Shown: piece after piece, positions 1 to 5,422 of the stretch
Numbering within the stretch: the first letter of the stretch is position 1
Layout: each line of letters begins with the position of its first letter
Source: SVKR01 sp963649145
Lineage (GTDB): Bacteria; Bacillota; Clostridia; Oscillospirales; Oscillospiraceae
Assembly: GCA_963649145.1 (NCBI GenBank)
Contig: CAVJGI010000103.1
Coordinates: 1 to 7,372 of the forward strand
Direction: 5' to 3'
Length of the DNA: 7,372 bases
The notes under the pieces: generated by a model
Databases searched by the model: none
What the model was told of the DNA's origin: nothing
What the model saw: the letters and a program-made list of their open reading frames with translations, nothing else
Translations under genes and position numbers: made by a program

Positions 1-84
1 ACCTTCCTATTCTAACAGCTTAGGCAACGAGATGTCTCGGCTCGTAGCTGGCTGCCACTTTTTCCGAGGCAAATATATTGTAAC
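1..84. other. Left-edge stretch with no supportable gene
   Basis: I see no gene here. A frame on the plus strand stays open from base 2 to about base 250, but it runs straight through the perfect hairpins that follow, has no visible Shine-Dalgarno site and resembles no family I know. There is a short palindromic element at 28-39 (CGAGATGTCTCG). The stretch could be the tail of an upstream gene or of an intergenic repeat cut by the window edge. Confidence 0.4.
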
Positions 85-114
85 AGGAGGGACCCTTTCG
101 ATTGGGTCCCTCCT
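85..114. terminator. Perfect 11-bp hairpin, possible terminator
   Basis: Bases 85-95 (AGGAGGGACCC) pair perfectly with 104-114 around an 8-base loop (TTTCGATT). The stem is long and GC-rich, as in an intrinsic terminator, but neither strand has a proper T-run after it: plus continues TAACTG, minus continues GTTACAATATATTTG. It could terminate the minus-strand operon that ends at 216, or a gene entering from the left. It could also be only one module of the repeat array between 85 and 203. Confidence 0.4.
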
Positions 115-128
115 TAACTGTGCCTTTG

Positions 129-156
129 CCTTCTTTCCCCACAGGGGGAAAGAAGG
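129..156. repeat. Perfect 12-bp hairpin with 4-base loop
   Basis: CCTTCTTTCCCC at 129-140 is exactly complementary to GGGGAAAGAAGG at 145-156, with loop ACAG. Read on the minus strand the centre is CCCCCTGTGGGG. It shares CCCCTGTG with the hairpin at 7321-7341 downstream of mutL. It is followed at once by another hairpin. A role as transcript 3'-end protector, terminator or dispersed repeat is inferred only. Confidence 0.6.
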
Positions 157-175
157 TCGCGTCCCGCGGACGCGA
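157..175. repeat. Perfect 8-bp GC hairpin with 3-base loop
   Basis: TCGCGTCC at 157-164 pairs with GGACGCGA at 168-175 around loop CGC. It abuts the preceding hairpin with no spacer, so the two would stack as neighbouring stems in RNA. It corresponds in kind, though not in sequence, to the 7-bp GC hairpin at 7345-7361 in the right-hand array. Confidence 0.55.
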
Positions 176-187
176 AACCTATTCAAT

Positions 188-203
188 TTGCGGCGAAGCC
201 GCA
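188..203. repeat. 16-base hairpin repeat, copy 1
   Basis: The 16 bases TTGCGGCGAAGCCGCA fold as a 6-bp stem (189-194 with 198-203) and a GAA loop, flanked by AT-rich arms (AATTTG before, CAAATT after) that could extend pairing. The identical 16-mer occurs at 7295-7310. This copy starts 12 bases beyond the protease stop codon, so it would form in the 3' untranslated end of the minus-strand operon transcript. Confidence 0.65.
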
Positions 204-215
204 TTCAAATTTATT

Positions 216-923
216 TCACGCCCCCAACACAGAGAACCCCACGAAATTGATGATCATGTGCAGAAACACCGGGCACCAGAGACTCTCGCTCCGCTCATAG
301 GTCCATGCGAGCGCGAACGAGACGGGGATATATTGCAGGGCATAGACGAGCATGCCGGGGTCGGAGAGGGCGTACTGCCAGACGTGGTAGAGGCTGAACG
401 CCGCGACGGAGAGGACGTATGCCCAGACGCGGCTGCGGCGGCGGACGGAGCCGAAGAGCACGCCGCGGAAGAGCGCCTCCTCCACGATGGGCGCGAGGAA
501 AAACGCAGCGGCGCGCATCTCGCCGGAATCGAGCGAGATCACCGCCTCATTGTTCGGGTTGGAAACATCCGACCCCAGCAGGAGCAGCAGCAGCGGCGCG
601 ACGGCGAAGGAGAGCGCATAGTTCAGCATCCCGCCGCCGAGGATGCAGAGCACGCTGCGCCCGACGTGGTCGGCAAGGGTGTCGTAATCCCGGCGGAGCA
701 CCGGGAAGAACACGAGCAGCACGAACACGGCGCCGATGGCGTAATAGATGAGGTTGACGCGCTCCAAAAGCGCGTTCAGCCCGCCGTGCATCGCGCCGGG
801 CCACACGGCGGCTATCATGCCGAGCAGGAACGGCAGCAGGAACACATGCACCGGCAGATAGATCCAGCCGAGCACGCGCCGCGTGCCGTCGATGCCGTTA
901 TCAAAGGGCTTCGGGCTTTTCAT
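216..923 (-). CDS. CPBP (Abi/CAAX-type) intramembrane metalloprotease
   Basis: This is a 235-residue polytopic membrane protein with the three conserved motifs of the CPBP family (Rce1-like glutamic intramembrane proteases). Motif 1 is EEALFRG, with Glu148, Glu149 and Arg153; motif 2 is FSLYH, ending at His180; motif 3 is HMIIN, with His222 and Asn226. Hydrophobic segments lie at about 19-42, 58-74, 92-116, 139-150, 166-180, 191-208 and 215-232. All expected active-site residues are present, so the protein looks catalytically competent. Family members cleave near the C-terminus of prenylated proteins in eukaryotes; bacterial ones act in bacteriocin immunity, peptide maturation or processes not yet known, so the substrate here is unknown. 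The ATG lies one base beyond the mutS stop, with a weak GGTGG site (933-937) inside the mutS end. This suggests translational coupling and last place in the operon. Hairpins follow within 12 bases of the stop. Confidence 0.9.
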   Translation of the reverse strand: MKSPKPFDNGIDGTRRVLGWIYLPVHVFLLPFLLGMIAAVWPGAMHGGLNALLERVNLIYYAIGAVFVLLVFFPVLRRDYDTLADHVGRSVLCILGGGMLNYALSFAVAPLLLLLLGSDVSNPNNEAVISLDSGEMRAAAFFLAPIVEEALFRGVLFGSVRRRSRVWAYVLSVAAFSLYHVWQYALSDPGMLVYALQYIPVSFALAWTYERSESLWCPVFLHMIINFVGFSVLGA

Positions 924-924
924 G

Positions 925-3528
925 TCAGACGTCCACCATCTCTTTCAGCTCAAACAGCGTGTTCATCGCCTGCATCGGCGTCATGGCGTTGATGTCCAGC
1001 CGCCGCAGCCGGTCGCGCACGGCGTCCGCGCCGAGGTCGGCGAGGGCGATCTGGTCTGCGTCCGGCTTTTCCGGCGCTTCCACCGCGAGGGCGGCGGCGC
1101 TCGACTCCAGCTCCTTCAGATAGCTCTTGGCGCGCGCGACGAGCTCGTCCGGGATGCCGGCGAGCTTCGCGACCTCGATGCCGTAGCTGTCGTCCGCCGC
1201 GCCGCGGACAATGCGGCGGAGGAAGATGAGCTTGCCGTTTCGCTTCTCCGCCGTGATGTTGTAGTTCACGACGCCGGGCAGAACGCCCTCCAGCGCGGTC
1301 AGCTCGTGGTAGTGCGTGGCGAACATGGTGCGCGCGCCGAGGCGCTTTTTGTCCGCGCAGTATTCCAGAACGGCGCGGGCGATCGCCATGCCGTCATAGG
1401 TGCTGGTGCCGCGGCCGATCTCGTCCAAAATGAGCAGGCTGCGCTCCGTCGCGTATTTCAGGATGTTCGCCATCTCGCTCATCTCCACCATAAAGGTGGA
1501 CTGGCCGGAGGCGAGGTCGTCGCTCGCGCCGATGCGGGTGAACACGCGGTCCACGATGCCGATCTCCGCGCGCCGCGCGGGGACGAACGAGCCGATCTGC
1601 GCCATCAGCGTGATGAGCGCCGTCTGGCGCATATAGGTGCTCTTGCCCGCCATGTTCGGTCCGGTGACGATGGCGAGGGAGTCCGTCGAGCCGTTCAGGA
1701 GCACGTCGTTCGGGACGAAGGGCGTGTCCGGCTGGGACGCCTCCACGACGGGGTGTCGCCCCTCGGAGATATGCAGCGAGCAGCCGACGTCGATCTCCGG
1801 CATGCAGTAATCGTTGCGCACGGCGGCGTCGGCAAGGGAGCAGACGCAGTCGAGCTCCGCGACGCGGTCCGCCGCCGCCTGAATGCGGGCGCACTGCGCC
1901 GCGACGCGGTCGCGCACGGCGGAGAAGAGCTCATACTCCAGCGCGTCGAGCCGGTCTCCGGCGGAGAGCAGCGTCTCTTCGAGCTCCTTGAGCTCCGGGG
2001 TGAAGTAGCGCTCGTTGCTGACGAGCGTCTGCTTGCGGATGTATTCCGGCGGGATCTCGACCTCGCCGGCGGATTTCGGAATGTCGATATAATAGCCGAA
2101 GACCTTGTTGTAGCCGACCTTCAGCTTTTTGACGCCCGTGCGCTCGCGCTCGCGCGCTTCGAGCGCGAGGACCATCTTCGCGCCGTTTTTCTTGACGTCG
2201 CGCAGGCGGTCCACCTCGGCGTTATAGCCGGGGCGCAGTATCCCGCCCTCGCGGACGGAGAAGGGCGGCTCGTCGGCGATCGCCTCGTGGATGAGCGCGG
2301 CGACGTCGGTGAGCGGGTCCATCGCGGCGATGGCGCGGAGCATGTTGCACTCCATCTCGCCGAGCAGCGCGGCGAGCCCCGGCAGCGCGGCGCAGTAGTC
2401 GCCAATCGCCTTCAGGTCGCGCCCGCTCGCGGTCTTATAGACGCAGCGGCCGAGCACGCGGCGCATGTCTCCGATGTCGTGCAGACGCTCCATCAGCTCC
2501 CCGCGCACGACTGTGTCGCGCACGAGCTCCGCCACGGCGGAGAGCCGGCGGCGGATGGCGGCGGGGCTCAGCAGCGGGCGCTCCACCCATGAGCGAAGCA
2601 GACGCCCGCCCATCGGGGTCTTCGTGCGGTCGAGCACCCAGAGCAGACTGCCCTTTTTCTCCCCGGTGCGCAGGCTCTGCGTCAGCTCCAGCCCGCGCAG
2701 CGTCGTGTAATCGAGCTCCATGTAGCGGTCGCCGCCGAGCAGCTCGACCTTGTTGATATGCGTGAGGTCCAGCTTCTGCGTCTCCGCGAGATAGCCGAGC
2801 AGCCCGCCCGCGGCGCAGACCGCGGCGTCCTCGCCCTCCAGCCCGGCGTCCTCCACGCGCTGCACGCCGAACTGACGGCAGACGCGCTCCGAGGCGGCGA
2901 GGTATTCAAAATCGTCCCCGCCCTGCTCGACTAAAACGCCGAGCCGCCGGGAGAGAAAGCCCGTCAGCGCCTTGTCCGCCGCGGCGCGGGGGCTCAGCAC
3001 CACCTCGCGCGGGGCGACGCGGCCGAGCTCGCTGAGCATATGGGTCACGGCGTCCTTCGTAAAGCCCGTGACGGCGAACTCGCCGGTGGACACGTCGGCA
3101 TAGCAGACCGCGCCCGCGCCGGGGATGAGATAGACCGAGGCGATATAGTTGCTGCGCTTATCCTCCAGCATGCTCTCGTCCGTGACGGTGCCGGGGGAGA
3201 TGACGCGCACGACCTCGCGCGAGACGAGACCCTTCGCGAGCGCGGGGTCCTCCGTCTGCTCGCAGATGGCGATCTTGTAGCCCTTCGCGATGAGCCGCCC
3301 GATATACGCCTCCGCGCTGTGGTAGGGCACGCCGCACATCGGGGTCTGCTCCTCCGGTGCCTTGCCGCGGTCCCGCGTCGTCAGCGCGAGGTCCAGCTCG
3401 CGCGAGGCGAGCTTCGCGTCGTCGTCGAACATCTCGTAAAAGTCGCCGAGCCGGAAGAAGAGGAGACAGTCGTCGTAGTGCGACTTGATCTCGTTATATT
3501 GCTGTTTCATGGGGGTGAGCTCCGCCAT
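925..3528 (-). CDS. mutS: DNA mismatch repair protein MutS
   Basis: This is a full-length 867-residue MutS, the dimeric ATPase that binds mispaired or looped bases and recruits MutL. The N-terminal mismatch-binding domain carries GDFYEMF with the Phe30-x-Glu32 pair that inserts at the mismatch. Connector, lever (about 270-560) and clamp regions follow. The ATPase domain has Walker A GPNMAGKST (623-631), the SGQSTFMVEM signature loop (674-683), Walker B LLILDEIGRGTST (698-710, Asp702-Glu703) and ATHYHEL (737-743). The C-terminal tail ends in the usual dimerisation helices (LDINAMTPMQAMNTLFELK). Just before them, QIALADLG (826-833) sits where beta-clamp-binding motifs such as QLSLF are found in relatives, but it lacks the aromatic residue. 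The ATG start fits the family beginning MAELTPM and has GGAG 8 bases upstream, directly after the stop of the preceding gene. The gene is intact, third in a four-gene operon. Confidence 0.98.
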   Translation of the reverse strand: MAELTPMKQQYNEIKSHYDDCLLFFRLGDFYEMFDDDAKLASRELDLALTTRDRGKAPEEQTPMCGVPYHSAEAYIGRLIAKGYKIAICEQTEDPALAKGLVSREVVRVISPGTVTDESMLEDKRSNYIASVYLIPGAGAVCYADVSTGEFAVTGFTKDAVTHMLSELGRVAPREVVLSPRAAADKALTGFLSRRLGVLVEQGGDDFEYLAASERVCRQFGVQRVEDAGLEGEDAAVCAAGGLLGYLAETQKLDLTHINKVELLGGDRYMELDYTTLRGLELTQSLRTGEKKGSLLWVLDRTKTPMGGRLLRSWVERPLLSPAAIRRRLSAVAELVRDTVVRGELMERLHDIGDMRRVLGRCVYKTASGRDLKAIGDYCAALPGLAALLGEMECNMLRAIAAMDPLTDVAALIHEAIADEPPFSVREGGILRPGYNAEVDRLRDVKKNGAKMVLALEARERERTGVKKLKVGYNKVFGYYIDIPKSAGEVEIPPEYIRKQTLVSNERYFTPELKELEETLLSAGDRLDALEYELFSAVRDRVAAQCARIQAAADRVAELDCVCSLADAAVRNDYCMPEIDVGCSLHISEGRHPVVEASQPDTPFVPNDVLLNGSTDSLAIVTGPNMAGKSTYMRQTALITLMAQIGSFVPARRAEIGIVDRVFTRIGASDDLASGQSTFMVEMSEMANILKYATERSLLILDEIGRGTSTYDGMAIARAVLEYCADKKRLGARTMFATHYHELTALEGVLPGVVNYNITAEKRNGKLIFLRRIVRGAADDSYGIEVAKLAGIPDELVARAKSYLKELESSAAALAVEAPEKPDADQIALADLGADAVRDRLRRLDINAMTPMQAMNTLFELKEMVDV

Positions 3529-3540
3529 GGCGCGTTCTCC

Positions 3541-3876
3541 TTATTTCTTTGGGAATTTCAGATTTGTGATGAGGTTCACGACCGGGATGAGCAGCGCGAT
3601 GCAGGCGACGTTGACGCCGACCTCCACCCAGAAGAGGTTCCCCTCCGCGCCGCCGTAGGTGTCGTTGATGTAATAGACCGTCCCCGCGGTGACGGCGGCG
3701 AAGACAAAGCAGCAGATGCCGCCGACGCGCTGAACATAGTCCCAGATCTCCTCGCTCTCCTTTGCACGGCGCGTGGAGAGCCCGCTCTGGTCCTTGTATT
3801 TCGGCTTGCGGAACAGAAAGCCCGACCCGAAATAGAGAAACAGCAGCGGCACGATATAGGCTGCAAACTGGCTCAT
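3541..3876 (-). CDS. Small three-helix membrane protein, SdpI/YhfL-like
   Basis: This is a 111-residue membrane protein with hydrophobic segments at about 4-22, 50-71 and 82-104. Between the first two lies a charged loop reading GLSTRRAKESEEIWDYVQRVGG (written here in two parts: GLSTRRAKESEEIW, then DYVQRVGG, residues 32-53). It resembles the G-x-RT...S...W pattern of the SdpI/YhfL C-terminal domain, whose founding member SdpI gives immunity to the Bacillus toxin SdpC and helps regulate its own operon. That assignment is by pattern only and the second half matches less well. The chosen ATG overlaps the miaB stop in an ATGA junction and has a strong GGAGGAG site at 3882-3888. A longer start at 3912 would add 12 mostly Arg/Gly residues inside miaB and has no comparable site. 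The stop lies 12 bases before mutS. No toxin partner is visible in the window. Confidence 0.8.
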   Translation of the reverse strand: MSQFAAYIVPLLFLYFGSGFLFRKPKYKDQSGLSTRRAKESEEIWDYVQRVGGICCFVFAAVTAGTVYYINDTYGGAEGNLFWVEVGVNVACIALLIPVVNLITNLKFPKK

Positions 3877-5297
3877 GCGTTCTCCTCCTCCGCCTCGCCG
3901 ACGAGCGCCCATGTGGTGCTGCCGGTGATCCTTGCCTTCACGAAGCGCCCGATGAGCGCCTCACTGCCCTTTAAGTGGACGAGCCTGCCGGAGCGGGTGC
4001 GGCTCGTGAGCGGGTGCTCCGTGTCGCGGCCCCTGCCGTCCACGAGCACCTCCAGCGTTTTGCCGACATAGGCGGCGTGCTTTTCCGCGCTGATGGCGTT
4101 CGCCGTCTCCAGAAGGCGGTCAAAGTTGCGCTGCTTTTCCTCGCGCGTCAGCACGTCGGGCATTTTTGCCGCGCGCGTGCCCTCGCGGGGGGAGAAGATG
4201 AAGGTGAACATCGCGTCGTAGCGCACCTGCTCGACAAGGCGCAGCGTGTCCTCAAACTCCGCGTTCGTCTCGCCGGGGAAGCCGACGATGATGTCCGTCG
4301 TCAGCACCAGATCCGGCATATACCGCCGCGCGAGTGCGACCTTTTCGAGATAAGCCGCCGCGGTGTAGCCGCGGTTCATCTCCCGCAGCACGCGGTCGCT
4401 GCCCGCCTGCACGGGCAGGTGGAGGTGGTGGGCGCATTTTTCGCACGATGCCATCGTGCGGAAGAGCTTTTCCGTCGCGTCCTTCGGGTGGCTCGTCATA
4501 AAGCGGAGGACAAAGTCGCCCGGAATGTCGTTCACCATCGCGAGCAGGTCGGAAAAATCGACGCCGCAGCCGAGGTCCTTGCCGTAGCTGTTGACGTTCT
4601 GGCCCAGCAGGGTGATGTCCTTATAGCCCGCCTCGACGAGCGCACGCGCCTCGGCGAGGATCTCCTCCGGACGGCGGGAGCGCTCGCGCCCGCGGACATA
4701 GGGCACGACGCAGTAAGAGCAGAAGTTGTTGCAGCCGTACATGACGGAAAGCCACGCCTTCACGCCGCCCTCGCGCCGCCGGGGTTCGCCCTCGGCGATG
4801 GTCCCGTCGCTCTCGCCGACGGCGAAAACGCGTTTTTTCCGCAGGATGGTCTGCTCCAGCAGCTCCGGGAAGCGCCAGAGCTCGTGGGGACCGAAGCAGA
4901 GGCTCACGATGGGGTAGCTCAGCTTGATCTTCTGCGCCATGTGGGGCTGCTGCACCATGCAGCCGCAGAGACAGATGATCTGCTCCGGGCGCGCCTTTTT
5001 CGTGTGGGTCAGCGCGCCGACGTTGCCCAGCACGCGCATCTCCGCGTGCTCGCGCACGGCGCAGGTGTTGATGACGATGACGTCCGCCGCCGCCTCGTCG
5101 TCCGTGAAGGCGAAGCCCATCTCGGCGAGATAGCCGCGGATGCGCTCGCTGTCGCTCTCGTTCTGCTGGCAGCCGTAAGTGTCCACCATCGCGAGCGGGG
5201 TGCGCCCCAGCGCGGCGAAATGGGCGGCGAGCCGGTGGGCGACAGCCTCCTGCGCCTCGATCTTTTCTCTTGGGATCTCGACTCTTTCGTAGGACAT
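3873..5297 (-). CDS. miaB: tRNA-2-methylthio-N6-dimethylallyladenosine synthase MiaB
   Basis: This is a 474-residue radical-SAM methylthiotransferase. It adds the 2-methylthio group to N6-isopentenyl-adenosine at position 37 of tRNAs reading UNN codons, after MiaA has acted. The N-terminal UPF0004 domain has the three cysteines of the auxiliary iron-sulfur cluster: Cys43 in TYGCQQN, Cys79 in INTCAVRE and Cys113 in CGCM. The radical-SAM cluster is CNNFCSYC (Cys189, Cys193, Cys196), followed by VVPYVRGRERSR, which is typical of MiaB rather than RimO or MtaB. A TRAM RNA-binding domain occupies about 408-467. The ATG at 5297 is preferred: GGAGAG lies at 5308-5313, about 10 bases upstream, and a promoter lies further upstream. 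It is the first gene of the operon. miaA is not in this window. Confidence 0.96.
   Translation of the reverse strand: MSYERVEIPREKIEAQEAVAHRLAAHFAALGRTPLAMVDTYGCQQNESDSERIRGYLAEMGFAFTDDEAAADVIVINTCAVREHAEMRVLGNVGALTHTKKARPEQIICLCGCMVQQPHMAQKIKLSYPIVSLCFGPHELWRFPELLEQTILRKKRVFAVGESDGTIAEGEPRRREGGVKAWLSVMYGCNNFCSYCVVPYVRGRERSRRPEEILAEARALVEAGYKDITLLGQNVNSYGKDLGCGVDFSDLLAMVNDIPGDFVLRFMTSHPKDATEKLFRTMASCEKCAHHLHLPVQAGSDRVLREMNRGYTAAAYLEKVALARRYMPDLVLTTDIIVGFPGETNAEFEDTLRLVEQVRYDAMFTFIFSPREGTRAAKMPDVLTREEKQRNFDRLLETANAISAEKHAAYVGKTLEVLVDGRGRDTEHPLTSRTRSGRLVHLKGSEALIGRFVKARITGSTTWALVGEAEEENA
3882..3888 (-). promoter_or_regulatory. Strong ribosome binding site deciding the SdpI-like start
   Basis: The minus strand reads GGAGGAGGAGAACGCATGA. 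The purine-rich run lies inside the last miaB codons (Glu-Glu-Glu-Asn-Ala), 5 bases or more before the ATG that overlaps the miaB stop. It supports the start at 3876 and suggests coupled translation of the two genes. Confidence 0.75.
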
Positions 5298-5334
5298 GGG
5301 TAAAATTCTCTCCGCAAATTTTATCGAATATCGT

Positions 5335-5363
5335 ATTCTATCATTTTTTTGTGGCTTTTTCAA
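5335..5363 (-). promoter_or_regulatory. Extended -10 promoter of the miaB operon
   Basis: On the minus strand a -35 element TTGAAA (5358-5363) is separated by exactly 17 bases from a -10 element TAGAAT (5335-5340). The -10 is preceded by TGA, giving an extended TGn motif. Each hexamer has one or two departures from the sigma-A consensus. The transcript would start near 5328 and have a leader of about 30 bases before the ATG at 5297. No other promoter as good is seen further down the operon, so it probably serves all four genes. Confidence 0.75.
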
Positions 5364-5380
5364 TCGGTTTATAGTATAAT
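5349..5380 (+). promoter_or_regulatory. Probable mutL promoter with consensus -10
   Basis: TATAAT at 5375-5380 is a perfect -10 hexamer about 42 bases before the mutL start. The matching -35 is poor: TTGTGG at 5349-5354 is the nearest TTG-like hexamer but sits 20 bases away, and at 17-18 bases only GTGGCT/TGGCTT is available. The promoter may be weak or may need an activator. Its -35 region overlaps the miaB promoter on the other strand. Confidence 0.5.
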
Positions 5381-5409
5381 TATTTCTTCCCCAAGTATAG
5401 AGAACTTTC

Positions 5410-5414
5410 AGGAG
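5410..5414 (+). promoter_or_regulatory. Ribosome binding site deciding the mutL start
   Basis: AGGAG lies 2 bases before the ATG at 5417 and 8 bases before the ATG at 5423. Only the second spacing is normal for Shine-Dalgarno initiation, so the protein most likely begins MSVINILSP rather than MSMSVINILSP. The shorter form also matches the family's usual start better. Confidence 0.7.
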
Positions 5415-5422
5415 ACATGAGT

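Noticed and set aside
85..114. T-box or other riboswitch terminator, suggested by GGGACCC...GGGTCCC near the left edge
   Set aside because: No T-box core (TGGNACC bulge sequence) or other riboswitch core is visible upstream, and no gene follows on the plus strand.
2..250. Open plus-strand frame at the left edge, and overlapping frames on both strands up to about 990
   Set aside because: They run through perfect hairpins and antisense to the protease gene, and lack ribosome sites and family resemblance.
883..2592. Long open frame (569 codons) on the plus strand antisense to mutS
   Set aside because: It is rich in Arg, Ala, His, Val and Leu without motifs, lies wholly opposite a clear mutS frame, and is what GC-rich codon bias produces on the opposite strand.
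3877..3912. Longer start for the small membrane protein at 3912
   Set aside because: The extension is an Arg/Gly-rich read of miaB in another frame; the ATGA junction with a strong GGAGGAG site is the better start.
3975..5303. Long open frame (442 codons) on the plus strand antisense to miaB
   Set aside because: Same low-complexity composition, no recognisable domain, and full overlap with the well-supported miaB gene.
5298..5363. Longer MiaB starting at a TTG codon at 5363
   Set aside because: The added 22 codons coincide with the -35 and -10 elements of the miaB promoter and have no ribosome site; ATG at 5297 fits better.
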